Part shown: one piece after another, positions 23,569 through 36,986 of the stretch | Position numbering within the stretch: the stretch's first letter is position 1 | How the letters are laid out: the number at the start of each line of letters is the position of its first letter | Assembly: GCF_030915445.1 (NCBI RefSeq) | Contig: NZ_CP133264.1 | Span: 1,240,001 to 1,304,000, forward strand | Direction: 5' to 3' | Length of the DNA: 64,000 nt | From: Clostridium sp. OS1-26 | GTDB lineage: Bacteria; Bacillota; Clostridia; Clostridiales; Clostridiaceae | Program-made: the position numbers and the translations under genes | The notes under the pieces: generated by a model | The model's input: the letters and a program-made list of their open reading frames with translations, nothing else | Database searches by the model: none | Told to the model about the DNA's origin: nothing

Positions 23569-23695
23569 AAAAGTTTGAATGCTCATTACTGTTGTTTTTG
23601 ACTACTAACAAGTAGTTCAAAAGAATTGCTGGTTTAGTTTACTTAATAAAAGTTTAAATAACTTTTAACCTCTGTTTAATTTTCAAGGATCATTT

Positions 23696-23712
23696 GTCGT
23701 TCTCTTAACGAC
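23696..23712 (-). other. hairpin at the 5' end of the operon A P2 transcript
   Basis: GTCGTT/AACGAC stem with a 5-nt loop, immediately downstream of the predicted P2 start point. Operon B has a different hairpin at the matching place (29352-29367). Confidence 0.5.
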
Positions 23713-23719
23713 CTTTTAA

Positions 23720-23748
23720 AGTTTATCATAAGCTAGGAGTCTTGTCAA
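23720..23748 (-). promoter_or_regulatory. rRNA operon A promoter P2
   Basis: TTGACA (23743-23748), 17 bp, TAAACT (23720-23725) on the minus strand, about 150 bp upstream of 16S. Confidence 0.8.
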
Positions 23749-23798
23749 TACTTTTTTTATTGTTAATACTTGTATTGTTACCTCTCAGCGACTTTTAT

Positions 23799-23828
23799 AT
23801 AATATCACGGTAAGTAGTTCTATGTCAA
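23799..23828 (-). promoter_or_regulatory. rRNA operon A promoter P1
   Basis: TTGACA (23823-23828), 18 bp, TATTAT (23799-23804) on the minus strand, about 80 bp upstream of P2. The tandem promoter layout is typical of rRNA operons. The remaining 23829-24052 stretch up to the operon B terminator is AT-rich, and I see nothing else in it. Confidence 0.78.
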
Positions 23829-24052
23829 TAACATTTTTAAAAAATTTATATTTCATAAACATGGTTCCATTATACAAATCTATATCTACAAAAATACATA
23901 ACTAATATAACTATGGCGTTTATTCAACTCAAATATAGCAATCATATATTTACCTATTTACTATATAAATATGTTCTTTATAAATATATTTCCTGTCTAT
24001 ATCCATAGAAGAATAAATATCCATCAATTTGACTTATGGTATTAAATGCATA

Positions 24053-24082
24053 AAAAAAGAGTGATAAATATCACTCTTTTTT
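24053..24082 (-). terminator. terminator of rRNA operon B
   Basis: 14-bp A/T-flanked stem (24053-24066 with 24069-24082; GAGTGATA core) just past tRNA-Ala, followed on the minus strand by T-rich sequence. Confidence 0.9.
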
Positions 24083-24083
24083 A

Positions 24084-24159
24084 TGGTGGAGATAAAGAGA
24101 TTCGAACTCTTGACCCTCTGCGTGCAAGGCAGATGCTCTCCCAACTGAGCTATACCCCC
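24084..24159 (-). tRNA. tRNA-Ala (anticodon TGC)
   Basis: 76-nt cloverleaf starting GGGGGTATAGCTC with encoded CCA; the anticodon loop CTTGCAC gives TGC. It is the last gene of operon B and its CCA end abuts the terminator. Confidence 0.95.
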
Positions 24160-24164
24160 ATAAA

Positions 24165-24241
24165 TGGTGGACCTTCAGGGACTCGAACCCCGGACCAACC
24201 GGTTATGAGCCGGTTGCTCTAACCAACTGAGCTAAAGATCC
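24165..24241 (-). tRNA. tRNA with anticodon CAT, probably tRNA-Ile2 (lysidine-modified)
   Basis: 77-nt cloverleaf with encoded CCA; the loop CTCATAA gives CAT. It is not the initiator (no C1-A72 mismatch). Its body (GGATCTTTAGCTCAGTTGG, anticodon stem ACCGG/CCGGT, 3' GGTCCACCA) resembles tRNA-Ile2 as I recall it more than the elongator tRNA-Met at 46113. If so, its C34 is modified by TilS, encoded at 41849-43237. Elongator Met cannot be excluded. Confidence 0.8.
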
Positions 24242-24249
24242 ATATTAGA

Positions 24250-24365
24250 CCTGGCGACGACCTACTCTTCCACAGGGTCTCCCCTGCAGTACCATCGGCA
24301 CTATGAAGCTTAACCTTCGTGTTCGGAATGGGAACGGGTGTTACCTTCACGTCATAATCACCAGA
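24250..24365 (-). rRNA. rrf: 5S ribosomal RNA, operon B
   Basis: About 116 nt, identical to the operon A copy except for G at 24253 (plus strand), which gives a G-C rather than G-U pair in helix I. Confidence 0.95.
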
Positions 24366-24453
24366 TGTTGATTTCTTCTAAATCTTTGATTTAGCTAAAG
24401 AATCAGTACTCCTCAGCTCTGCCGAGTGAGTTTCATATCTACTACAGTTTTAT

Positions 24454-24482
24454 ATTATACTGGATTCGCTTAAGTTTGTCAA
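24454..24482 (-). promoter_or_regulatory. perfect sigma-A promoter between 23S and 5S, operon B
   Basis: TTGACA (24477-24482), 17 bp, TATAAT (24454-24459), identical to the operon A element. It would drive 5S, tRNA-CAT and tRNA-Ala. Confidence 0.7.
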
Positions 24483-24569
24483 CATTTTTTTTATGTTTAT
24501 CAAACTTTTTCAGGAACATTGAGTAATTTGCACATTTGTTCTCTGAAAATTGCACAGTGAATTATATTT

Positions 24570-27462
<2,893 letters not shown>

Positions 27463-27710
27463 ATTCATCCGAAAATTGGTTTCTATCAATTTTCTTTGCT
27501 TAGTTATAAATCTACAAAGGTTACTTACTTATATAATAAGTAGTTTTACCTTCAGCTTTACTTTTATTTAATATCACTGTGCAATTTTCAAAGAACAATT
27601 GGAGATTCATTTTATCATGTTGATTATTTAAAATCAACCGGTAAATAATCCCTCAAGATTAAACAGAGTGTAAACTCAAACCTTCAAGATAGAATTACCT
27701 ATCTTGTCGA

Positions 27711-29226
<1,516 letters not shown>

Positions 29227-29351
29227 AAAAGTTTGAATGCTCATTACTGTTGTTTTTGACTACTAACAAGTAGTTCAAAAGAATTGCTGGTTTAGTTTAC
29301 TTAATAAAAGTTTAAATAACTTTTAACCTCTGTTTAATTTTCAAGGATCAT

Positions 29352-29367
29352 CTGTCGTTCAAGACAG
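29352..29367 (-). other. hairpin at the 5' end of the operon B P2 transcript
   Basis: CTGTC/GACAG stem with a 6-nt loop directly after the predicted P2 start. Its sequence differs from the operon A hairpin but its position matches. Confidence 0.5.
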
Positions 29368-29374
29368 CTTATAC

Positions 29375-29403
29375 AGTTTCTCATACTTACTCAACTTTGT
29401 CAA
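29375..29403 (-). promoter_or_regulatory. rRNA operon B promoter P2
   Basis: TTGACA (29398-29403), 17 bp, GAAACT (29375-29380) on the minus strand. The -10 box is weak but position and spacing match P2 of operon A. Confidence 0.72.
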
Positions 29404-29456
29404 GAACTTTTTTAAAATTCTTTTTGTTAAGCTTAGCTGCTCTTGACAGCTTCATT

Positions 29457-29486
29457 ATAGTATCATACAAGCTAATTTGTTGTCAA
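29457..29486 (-). promoter_or_regulatory. rRNA operon B promoter P1
   Basis: TTGACA (29481-29486), 18 bp, TACTAT (29457-29462) on the minus strand. The rest of the 29227-29763 gap holds AT-rich sequence and the murD terminator. Confidence 0.78.
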
Positions 29487-29709
29487 CATATTTTTGACTA
29501 ACTTTTTTTCACTTGTTTGCCGCCTCATCAAGCGACATGTGTTATCTTATCATAGTTTAAAAATTAAATATATAACTTATTTTTCATCACACTAATTTAT
29601 CCCTTTATTTCTTACTCATTCTATGTTATTCTACATTATTTGCATGTAGATACACGTGGATAAGTTATTATGATATTATACTAATTTTATTAAATATTCT
29701 TTTTATAAC

Positions 29710-29749
29710 AACATAACCTCCAGGCTATATATAGCTTGGAGGTTATGTT
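29710..29749 (-). terminator. terminator of murD
   Basis: A 19-bp stem with one G-T pair (29710-29728 with 29731-29749) built on AACCTCC/GGAGGTT, 14 nt past the murD stop, followed by a T-rich minus-strand tail. Confidence 0.85.
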
Positions 29750-29763
29750 ACATTACTTTATCA

Positions 29764-31143
29764 TTATTCTAAATTATTTACTATTTCCTTAAATTTATTT
29801 CCTCTTGCTTCAAAATTAGGAAACATATCGAAGCTTGCACAAGCAGGAGATAAAGTTACTACATCCCCCTCCTCTGCTATTTCTTGCGCTTTACTAATAG
29901 CATCCTCAAGACTATTTTCAATTATAATAGGTAATTCTATATTCTTACTCTTTATAACTTTGTCAAAGGCATCTTTTATTTTATATCTTGTAGCGCCTAC
30001 TAGTATCAATACTTTTATTTTTGAATATCCTTCCTCCGCTAGAGGCTCAAAAGGTATTTTTTTATCATATCCTCCAGCTATAAGAATTACCGGTTTTTCA
30101 AAAGCTCTAAGTCCCGCCACAGTTCTACTAGGGCTTGATGCAATAGAATCATTATAATATTTTATTCCTCTTATCTCTTGTACAAATTCACATCTATGTT
30201 CTACTCCTGAAAATGTTGTGGCTACTTTTCTCATGGTTTCTATATTAACATCCTCACTAATAGCACAAAAAGCAGCGAGTAGGTTTTCTACATTATGCAT
30301 TCCCTTTAATTGAACTTCGCTTAATAGACATATTACTTTATCCTTCAAATAAAGCTTATTGTCTTTAAAAAATGCACCATCCTCAATGTAATTCTCTATA
30401 CTAAATTGCATTAAACGGCCCTTAGCTTCTTTATTCATTGAATTCGTTAATTTATTATCTCTATTCAACACAAGTAGATCTGTATTGCTTTGATATTTAA
30501 AAATATTTTTTTTCGAATCAACATACTCATCCATTCCTTTATGCATATCTAAATGATTAGGACTAAGATTTGTTACAACTGCGACCTCTGGAGAAACATT
30601 CATTGTCATAAGCTGAAAACTAGATAGCTCTAGTACTACTCTATCTGTATAACTCATATCTTCTATTTTACTAAACAATGGAGTTCCTATGTTTCCACCT
30701 ACCCATGTTTTATATCCATGTTCCTTTAAAATATTATATATCAATGTAGTAGTCGTAGTTTTGCCATCGCTTCCTGTTACCCCATAAACTTTAGCTGGAC
30801 AGTATTTAACGAACTCCTCCATTTCAGAAGTTATATAAGCGCCTTCTTCTTTAGCATTAATTAAAGCTGGACTATCTATTCTCATAGATGGCGTCTTAAA
30901 CACTACATCAAATCCCTTTAACTTATCTAAATATCCTTCTCCTAAGACAAGTTGTACGCCTTTTCCCTTCAATTCAGCAACAGTTTCACCTAGTTGTTCC
31001 TCATCTTTTTTATCAAAAGCACTTACTTTTGCTCCTAGCTTTAATAAAAAATCTATTAAAGGTCTATTACTTACTCCTATACCTACTACAGCAGTTTTTT
31101 TCCCTTTTATAAAGTCCTTAAAATCCTTAAAATCCTTTTTCAT
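29764..31143 (-). CDS. murD: UDP-N-acetylmuramoyl-alanine--D-glutamate ligase
   Basis: Cytoplasmic ATP-dependent ligase adding D-glutamate to UDP-MurNAc-L-Ala in peptidoglycan precursor synthesis. An N-terminal UDP-binding domain ([15 protein letters not shown]), the P-loop [13 protein letters not shown] (about 117-129), [21 protein letters not shown] and the C-terminal [25 protein letters not shown] are all MurD hallmarks. I use the ATG at 31143 (459 aa) with GGAGGG six bases upstream; a TTG one codon earlier is the alternative. It stands alone between rRNA operon B and glyS. Confidence 0.95.
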   Translation of the reverse strand: MKKDFKDFKDFIKGKKTAVVGIGVSNRPLIDFLLKLGAKVSAFDKKDEEQLGETVAELKGKGVQLVLGEGYLDKLKGFDVVFKTPSMRIDSPALINAKEEGAYITSEMEEFVKYCPAKVYGVTGSDGKTTTTTLIYNILKEHGYKTWVGGNIGTPLFSKIEDMSYTDRVVLELSSFQLMTMNVSPEVAVVTNLSPNHLDMHKGMDEYVDSKKNIFKYQSNTDLLVLNRDNKLTNSMNKEAKGRLMQFSIENYIEDGAFFKDNKLYLKDKVICLLSEVQLKGMHNVENLLAAFCAISEDVNIETMRKVATTFSGVEHRCEFVQEIRGIKYYNDSIASSPSRTVAGLRAFEKPVILIAGGYDKKIPFEPLAEEGYSKIKVLILVGATRYKIKDAFDKVIKSKNIELPIIIENSLEDAISKAQEIAEEGDVVTLSPACASFDMFPNFEARGNKFKEIVNNLE

Positions 31144-31405
31144 CAAAAACCCTCCACTTTAACCTGACTATTTAACAAAGTTTTAAAGCTAATTAAATCA
31201 TTAAATCCTTTTAGATATCTTATATCTAATTATATCACTTTAATGTAATATATGACTTACTTTCTCAGTATCTTTTTATAATTGATATTGAAAAAATCTC
31301 TTATATTCTTAATTTAAATGTTTTATTTGTTTTATTTAAACTTCGCTATTATTTATAGTCGAAATTGCAAGAATATATTTAATTTAAAGACTTTGTTGTT
31401 GAGTA

Positions 31406-31435
31406 TTGAAATTTATTGTCTTCATATGCTATACT
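31406..31435 (+). promoter_or_regulatory. promoter of the candidate small RNA
   Basis: TTGAAA (31406-31411), 18 bp, TATACT (31430-31435) on the plus strand, in the 540-bp murD-glyS gap. The predicted start is near 31442. I see nothing else in the 31144-31405 part of this gap. Confidence 0.65.
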
Positions 31436-31441
31436 AATTTC

Positions 31442-31550
31442 GTGCCGTAAGGAAACATTAATATAATTCCCCAAGTTTTAATTAAACATATAACATATCC
31501 CCATGATTAAACCCTATTTTGCCAGGTATAATACCTGGCTTTTTGTTTTT
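31442..31550 (+). ncRNA. candidate intergenic small RNA, about 110 nt, with repeated CCCC motifs
   Basis: A complete plus-strand transcription unit with no convincing ORF: promoter at 31406-31435, then an A/U-rich RNA, then a strong intrinsic terminator. The body is largely unstructured and carries UUCCCC (31467-31472), AUCCCC (31497-31502) and ACCC (31511-31514). C-rich single-stranded motifs of this kind are used by Firmicute trans-acting RNAs such as RsaE/RoxS to pair with Shine-Dalgarno sequences. That function here is inference. I do not recognise it as a known RNA family. Confidence 0.6.
31521..31550 (+). terminator. intrinsic terminator of the candidate small RNA
   Basis: GCCAGGTA/TACCTGGC stem (31521-31528 with 31532-31539) followed by TTTTTGTTTTT on the plus strand. 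No plus-strand protein gene precedes it. Confidence 0.9.
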
Positions 31551-31628
31551 ACTTAAAAAGCACTCTTAAGGATTATAACCATTTTAGGGCTATTTATAAA
31601 AATTATTTACTTATCCAAAAAGAATTAG

Positions 31629-31674
31629 AAGGTACGCACTACATATCCTTATAGAATAATGTAGCACGTACCTT
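31629..31674 (-). terminator. terminator of glyS
   Basis: A 16-position stem with two mismatches (31629-31644 with 31659-31674; AAGGTACG core), 9 nt past the glyS stop, with a T-rich minus-strand tail. Confidence 0.75.
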
Positions 31675-31683
31675 TTGCTATTC

Positions 31684-33075
31684 TTAGAATTCCATTTTTC
31701 CTTTTATGAAATCTTTTATTTCATCTATTTTTATTCTAAACTGCTGCATAGTATCTCTGTCTCTTATTGTTACAGTATCATCTTCTAAAGTATCAAAATC
31801 TACTGTTATACAGTAAGGAGTTCCAGCCTCATCCTGCCTTCTATATCTTTTTCCTATGCTGCCTGCTTCGTCATAATCAACATTAAACTCTTTTTGTAAT
31901 TTACTGTATAGTTCTGATGATTTTTCAGATAGTTTTTTAGTTAAAGGAAGTATAGCTGCTTTAAATGGTGCAATTGCTGGGTGTAAATGTAATACTGTTC
32001 TAACATCTCCATCCTCTAACTCTTCTTCATCATAGGCATCTACTAAAAATGCCAATACAACTCTATCTGCACCTACTGAAGGTTCGATACAATATGGTAC
32101 ATATCTTTCATTAGTAGTAGGATCAAGATATGACATATCTTTTCCTGAATGCTCTTGATGTTGTTTTAAATCATAGTCAGTTCTATCTGCTATGCCCCAT
32201 AATTCTCCCCAGCCAAACGGGAATCTATATTCTATATCAGAAGTTGCATTACTATAATGTGATAATTCATCTTGTTCATGATCTCTAAATCTTATACTTT
32301 CTTCTTTTATTCCAAGATTTAAGAGGAACTTCCAACAATGCTCTTTCCAATAGCTATGCCATTCTAAATCAGTACCTGGCTTACAGAAAAATTCTAATTC
32401 CATTTGTTCAAACTCTCTGGTTCTAAAAGTAAAGTTACCTGGAGTTATTTCATTTCTAAAAGACTTACCTATTTGTCCTATACCAAATGGTACTTTTTTT
32501 CTTGAAGTTCTTTGTACATTTTTAAAGTTAACAAATATACCTTGCGCAGTTTCTGGTCTTAAATATATTTCTGCTTTAGAATCTTCTGTTACTCCCTGGA
32601 ATGTTTTAAACATTAAATTAAACTTTCTTATGTCTGTAAAATTCTTTTTTCCGCAGCTAGGACACACTATATTGTTTTCATCTATATAACCCTTTAGCTT
32701 CTCATTACTCCATCCGTCAGCACTAGCCTTTTCTATACCTTGATTCGTCATATGCTCTTCTACTATTTTATCTGCTCTAAATCTAGCTTTACATTCTTTA
32801 CAATCCATAAGAGGATCTGAGAAATTTCCAACGTGGCCTGATGCAACCCATACATCTTTGTTCATTAAAATAGCACAATCTATTCCAACATTGTATTCAC
32901 TTTCATGGATAAACTTTTGCCACCAAGCTTTTTTAACATTATTTTTTAATTCTACTCCTAAAGGACCATAGTCCCAAGTATTTGCTAGTCCTCCATATAT
33001 CTCTGATCCAGGGTAAACATAACCTCTGTTTTTAGCCAAAGCTACTACTTTCTCCATAGTTTTTTCAAATGCCAT
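31684..33075 (-). CDS. glyS: glycyl-tRNA synthetase (single-chain, alpha2 type)
   Basis: Class II synthetase that charges tRNA-Gly. N-terminal [20 protein letters not shown], the zinc-type cysteines CKEC (about 92-95) and CPSCGKK (about 138), motif 2 [24 protein letters not shown] and motif 3 [14 protein letters not shown] are visible, with a C-terminal anticodon-binding domain. Length 463 aa is usual for this type. It is preceded by two T-box leaders, so transcription should respond to uncharged tRNA-Gly. Confidence 0.96.
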   Translation of the reverse strand: MAFEKTMEKVVALAKNRGYVYPGSEIYGGLANTWDYGPLGVELKNNVKKAWWQKFIHESEYNVGIDCAILMNKDVWVASGHVGNFSDPLMDCKECKARFRADKIVEEHMTNQGIEKASADGWSNEKLKGYIDENNIVCPSCGKKNFTDIRKFNLMFKTFQGVTEDSKAEIYLRPETAQGIFVNFKNVQRTSRKKVPFGIGQIGKSFRNEITPGNFTFRTREFEQMELEFFCKPGTDLEWHSYWKEHCWKFLLNLGIKEESIRFRDHEQDELSHYSNATSDIEYRFPFGWGELWGIADRTDYDLKQHQEHSGKDMSYLDPTTNERYVPYCIEPSVGADRVVLAFLVDAYDEEELEDGDVRTVLHLHPAIAPFKAAILPLTKKLSEKSSELYSKLQKEFNVDYDEAGSIGKRYRRQDEAGTPYCITVDFDTLEDDTVTIRDRDTMQQFRIKIDEIKDFIKGKMEF

Positions 33076-33131
33076 AGATATTACCTCCTAATTTTTATTT
33101 TATATTAATTAATAATTTTAAACTAAATTAT

Positions 33132-33305
33132 AAAAAAAGGCCCACCATGAAGGGACGAAAATAATTTTCCGCGGTTCCACCCTTCTTGGCAAATGCCCTG
33201 CTTTCATCTCCTTGCTCTGAAGTTCCCTTCATAGATAAATCCTTAGTTGTTTACACCAACCACAACCTCTCTTTTAAGACAATTTATCATTACTCTTCTT
33301 CATCA
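33132..33305 (-). promoter_or_regulatory. T-box riboswitch, proximal copy, for glyS
   Basis: Minus-strand leader with the T-box core AGGGTGGAACCGCGG (33169-33183), an upstream AGAGAGGTTGTGG stem I segment and a terminator formed by AAGGG ... CCCTT followed by a T-run ending near 33132. The likely specifier lies in GAAGGGAAC (GGG at 33225-33227, or GGA one base on), both glycine codons. The 5' limit is approximate. Confidence 0.88.
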
Positions 33306-33336
33306 TAGCAAGATATTTATTTTATTATTTTATGGT

Positions 33337-33520
33337 AAAAAAATAAAGCTCCACCATAAAGGGACGAAAATAATCTTCCGCGGTTCCACCCTTTTTGGCA
33401 AATGCCCTGCTTTCATAAACCTCACTCAAAAGCTCCCTTCATAGCAAAACCTTAGTTGTTTACACCAGCCACAACCTCTCTTTTAAGATGATTACTATTA
33501 CTTTTCTTTATCATTGTGAA
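33337..33520 (-). promoter_or_regulatory. T-box riboswitch, distal copy, for glyS
   Basis: A second complete T-box with core AGGGTGGAACCGCGG (33379-33393), its own terminator and T-run, and candidate specifier GGG at 33435-33437. It is highly similar to the proximal copy and shares one promoter with it. Confidence 0.88.
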
Positions 33521-33546
33521 TTATAATATTGTTTATATTAATATAT

Positions 33547-33575
33547 ATAATATAGCAATAATTTAGCATTGTCAA
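33547..33575 (-). promoter_or_regulatory. promoter of the T-box/glyS transcript
   Basis: TTGACA (33570-33575), 17 bp, TATTAT (33547-33552) on the minus strand, just upstream of the distal T-box. Confidence 0.82.
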
Positions 33576-33663
33576 TGTTATCCATTAAGATTTTTCTACT
33601 TTAATATAATTTACTATATCCATTAAACCAACATTTATACATTTTTATTACAAAAAATAAAAA

Positions 33664-33738
33664 TGGCTCCGCGAAAAGGATTCGAACCTTCAACCCTTCG
33701 GTTAACAGCCGAATGCTCCACCATTGAGCTATCGCGGA
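33664..33738 (-). tRNA. tRNA-Asn (anticodon GTT), solitary copy
   Basis: 75-nt cloverleaf with encoded CCA; loop CTGTTAA. It differs from the 18327 copy at a few paired positions of the acceptor and T stems. It has its own promoter. Confidence 0.95.
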
Positions 33739-33754
33739 ACAACTTACATTTATT

Positions 33755-33782
33755 ATTATATCGGGTATTTTAAAAAAGTCAA
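33755..33782 (-). promoter_or_regulatory. promoter of the solitary tRNA-Asn
   Basis: TTGACT (33777-33782), 16 bp, TATAAT (33755-33760) on the minus strand. Confidence 0.75.
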
Positions 33783-33849
33783 TAGTTATTTTCACTTTTT
33801 TATATTTTCCACCTGTTTTTATATAGTTTTATAATTACTAAATCAAAAA

Positions 33850-33874
33850 TCGACAGCTTACTAGAAGCTGCCGA
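33850..33874 (-). terminator. terminator of lysS
   Basis: A 10-position stem with one mismatch (33850-33859 with 33865-33874; loop ACTAG), 15 nt past the lysS stop. Confidence 0.75.
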
Positions 33875-33889
33875 CTTAATATAACTTAG

Positions 33890-35398
33890 TTATTGTTGTG
33901 TTGGTTTCATTGTTGGGAATAGTATAACGTCTCTTATAGAAGGTGAATCTGTAAGGAACATTATCATTCTATCTACTCCTATACCAAGTCCACCTGTTGG
34001 AGGCATACCTATTTCTAATGAATTTATAAAGTCATCATCCATCATATAAGCCTCATCATCTCCAAGTTCTCTTTCTCTAAGCTGTTGAATAAATCTGTCT
34101 TTCTGAACTATAGGATCGTTTAATTCTGAATAAGCATTACATACTTCTCTTCCGTATATGAACCCTTCAAATCTTTCAGTAAAATCTTGATTTCCTCTTT
34201 TCTTTTTAGTAAGAGGTGAATTTTCTACTGGATAATCACATACAAAAGTAGGTTGTATCAATTTATGTTCACAGAATTCTTCAAATAACGCAATTAAAAT
34301 ATCTCCCTTTGTACATTCCTTTAATTCTTTCTTAAATTCAAGATGTTTTTCCTTAGCTATTTCTCTAGCCTCTTCATCTGTTTTTATTTCATTAAAATCT
34401 ATACCAGCATACTCTTTTACAGCATCTACCATAGTAACTCTTCTCCAAGGTGGAGTAAAGTCTATTTCAGTTCCTTCATAAGTGACTTTTGTAGTTCCTA
34501 AAACTTTTTCGCATACATATGCCATCATATTCTCAGTAATTTCCATCATATCATTATAATCTGCAAAAGCTTCATATAACTCTATCATTGTAAACTCTGG
34601 ATTATGTCTTACACTTATTCCTTCATTTCTAAAGTTTTTACCTATTTCATATACCTTTTCAAATCCACCAACTATTAGTCTCTTTAAGTAAAGCTCTGTA
34701 GCTATTCTTAAATACATATCTATATCTAATGCATTATGATGAGTTACAAAAGGTCTAGCAGCAGCTCCTCCCGCTATAGGTGAAAGTACTGGAGTTTCAA
34801 CTTCTAGATAATCTCTATTATCTAAAAACTCTCTTATAGCTCTTATTATAGCGGTTCTTTTCATAAACGTATCTCTTACATCTTGATTAATTATTAAATC
34901 AACATATCTTTGTCTATATCTTAGGTCTGGATCTTTTAATCCATGCCATTTTTCTGGAAGTGGTTTTAATGATTTTGAAATTAATTGGAAATCTCTAATA
35001 TGCAGAGACACTTCTCCAGTTTTAGTTCTAAATACAGTTCCAGTTATTGATACAAAGTCACCTATGTCAAAAGTTTTATATTCTTTGAGTTTTACTTCAC
35101 CAACATCGTCTATTTTTATGTATAGCTGAATTTTGCCATATCTATCATGAATATCTGAAAATCCAGCTTTTCCATGAACTCTTTTTGACATAAGTCTTCC
35201 AGCAACTGTAACATCTTTTCCTTCAAGTGAATCATAATTATCTTTAATCTCTTTTGTTGTGTGCGTTCTTTCTACCTTATAAACATCAAAAGGATCTCTT
35301 CCCTCACTTTGAAGATTTGATAATTTTTGTCTTCTTTCTCTAATGAGCTCATTAAAATCCTCTTCTAAATTGTTTAAATTTTTTTCATCATTTGCCAT
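33890..35398 (-). CDS. lysS: lysyl-tRNA synthetase (class II)
   Basis: Charges tRNA-Lys. An N-terminal OB-fold anticodon-binding domain ([20 protein letters not shown], about 58-80) precedes the catalytic core with motif 1 ([17 protein letters not shown]), motif 2 ([22 protein letters not shown]) and motif 3 ([21 protein letters not shown]). I take the ATG at 35398 (502 aa), with GGAGGG upstream, rather than the ATG five codons earlier. It follows greA by about 30 nt. Confidence 0.96.
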   Translation of the reverse strand: MANDEKNLNNLEEDFNELIRERRQKLSNLQSEGRDPFDVYKVERTHTTKEIKDNYDSLEGKDVTVAGRLMSKRVHGKAGFSDIHDRYGKIQLYIKIDDVGEVKLKEYKTFDIGDFVSITGTVFRTKTGEVSLHIRDFQLISKSLKPLPEKWHGLKDPDLRYRQRYVDLIINQDVRDTFMKRTAIIRAIREFLDNRDYLEVETPVLSPIAGGAAARPFVTHHNALDIDMYLRIATELYLKRLIVGGFEKVYEIGKNFRNEGISVRHNPEFTMIELYEAFADYNDMMEITENMMAYVCEKVLGTTKVTYEGTEIDFTPPWRRVTMVDAVKEYAGIDFNEIKTDEEAREIAKEKHLEFKKELKECTKGDILIALFEEFCEHKLIQPTFVCDYPVENSPLTKKKRGNQDFTERFEGFIYGREVCNAYSELNDPIVQKDRFIQQLRERELGDDEAYMMDDDFINSLEIGMPPTGGLGIGVDRMIMFLTDSPSIRDVILFPTMKPTQQ

Positions 35399-35429
35399 TA
35401 ATAAACCCTCCAATATTTTCTTATATAGC

Positions 35430-35907
35430 TTATCGTCTTATTCCTAGTATTTCATATTTGCTTACTCCATCCGGTACCTGTATTTCTATCACATCTCCTA
35501 CTTTTTTACCTACAAGCCCACTTCCGACTGGAGATTCATTAGATATTTTATTGTTTAACGGGTCGGCCTCAGCAGATCCAACAATTATATACTCTACTTC
35601 TTCATCAAATTCATAATCTTTAACTTTTACAATTGAGCCTATGCTCACTATATCCGTAGAAATTTCACTTTCATCTACTTATAGTAGCATTTTTAAGCAT
35701 ATTTTCAAGTTGAACTATTCTACCTTCTACAAATGCTTGTTCATTTTTAGCTTCATCATATTCTGCATTTTCACTCAAGTCTCCAAATGAAAGTGCTACC
35801 TTAATCTTTTCTGTTATCTCTTTTCTTTTAACTGTTTTTAAGTGTTCTAACTCATCTTCTAATTTCTTTACACCCTCATAAGTCATCACATATTTTTTTT
35901 CGTTCAT
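35430..35907 (-). pseudogene. greA: transcription elongation factor GreA, single-base frameshift
   Basis: GreA rescues backtracked RNA polymerase. The coiled-coil half ([18 protein letters not shown] ... [19 protein letters not shown]) ends at an early stop after 78 aa. The C-terminal FKBP-like half ([17 protein letters not shown] ... [17 protein letters not shown]) continues in another frame. In sense, GCTACTATAAGTAGATGA has one A too many. Removing one A of the AA near 35686 restores [18 protein letters not shown] and a 158-aa protein, the usual GreA length. As read, only the coiled coil could be made, which would not bind polymerase normally. Confidence 0.88.
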
Positions 35908-36086
35908 TCTATTCTCCCCTTTTAATAGTTTACTAATAATTTTCTATATGACAATTCTACCCCTACCCATATGATAGTATAAGCTTAGTAATTATTTTAA
36001 GTAATTATTTTAAGTAATTATAAATCAGCACTATACTAATGTCAACATCTGCAGAACCACTGCAAAATATTCTGAAATTTCAATAA

Positions 36087-36908
36087 TTATAAAATTAAAA
36101 TCTTGTCATTGAATTTTATCTTATCTAAGAAAACACCATTATGCCTTAATGCCTCTTCTATATTTTCTTCTTCCATTTGACATAATATAGCACCTAAAAG
36201 CTCTGGCGACACGTCTTCGTCTAATTCCCAAGGCACTTTGTAAGTAATATCATTTATAATAATATTATCTTTTTTTAACGGAATATACATATTGTTTAAA
36301 TACCATATGTTAGCTCCCGTTTCCAAATCGATATCTTTTGATGATATAATAAAATCAGCATTTTTAATTGCATACTTAAAATCCGACGTTACTATAGGCG
36401 TTATTCCAAAATTGGCTATAATATATTCTGCCATATGCATAAGCTCATTTACATGCCTAGATAATAATACTATATACTTAGCTTCTTTTGCCATAAAACA
36501 AATTATCTCAAAGTTTATTATATCCATAGCATCATATATTACTATACAGCTATCTCTTATGCTTTTGTGCATTTGCCTCAAGATAAGCTTTGAACTTGTC
36601 ACTATTCCAAAAGCTATTAATTTTCTTTGGAAATAATTTAAAAAATTATAATCTAGCTCTCTATATATCTTAGGTGCTAAATATACATCCCTTCCTTTTG
36701 CCTTTTTCTTAGCAACTAACATGTTTTTATAGTATGCTTTGTTATTAATATTAGGTGGAAGATTTATATTGGATATTTTTAAATTCAACTCCTTTATAAA
36801 TCTTTCTCCCAGATATGATATTTTAAACCTATCCACTATTCTACCAAAAAAGGTGTTATTGTCATAAGGAATCTTTCTATTGCAACTAATATACACTATC
36901 GGCTTCAT
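36087..36908 (-). CDS. conserved-looking protein of unknown function, 273 aa
   Basis: I do not recognise the family. No signal peptide or membrane segment is evident. The centre (KYIVLLSRHVNELMHMAEYI, then VTSDFKYAIKNADFIISS at about 150-200) has the alternating strand-helix look of a Rossmann-like fold, with a closing motif like those in dehydrogenase-like domains. The last 40 residues are acidic. It lies between dusB and greA in the same direction with short gaps, so it is probably co-transcribed with translation-related genes. Confidence 0.65.
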   Translation of the reverse strand: MKPIVYISCNRKIPYDNNTFFGRIVDRFKISYLGERFIKELNLKISNINLPPNINNKAYYKNMLVAKKKAKGRDVYLAPKIYRELDYNFLNYFQRKLIAFGIVTSSKLILRQMHKSIRDSCIVIYDAMDIINFEIICFMAKEAKYIVLLSRHVNELMHMAEYIIANFGITPIVTSDFKYAIKNADFIISSKDIDLETGANIWYLNNMYIPLKKDNIIINDITYKVPWELDEDVSPELLGAILCQMEEENIEEALRHNGVFLDKIKFNDKILIL

Positions 36909-36986
36909 AAAGCATTTCCTTAAAATTATTTACGCTACTATTCTATTCCATTATATAATTAAAAATTACAATACTTTTATTCATAG

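Noticed and set aside
31503..31556. A 17-codon ORF (MIKPYFARYNTW...) in the candidate small RNA
   Set aside because: It has no Shine-Dalgarno sequence and most of it is the terminator hairpin and T-run.
33132..33520. Repeated blocks resembling a short repeat array
   Set aside because: They are two T-box riboswitches, each with the AGGGTGGAACCGCGG core; there is no repeat-spacer periodicity of a CRISPR.
33601..33795. A 64-aa frame across the solitary tRNA-Asn
   Set aside because: It covers the tRNA gene and its promoter and has no ribosome binding site.
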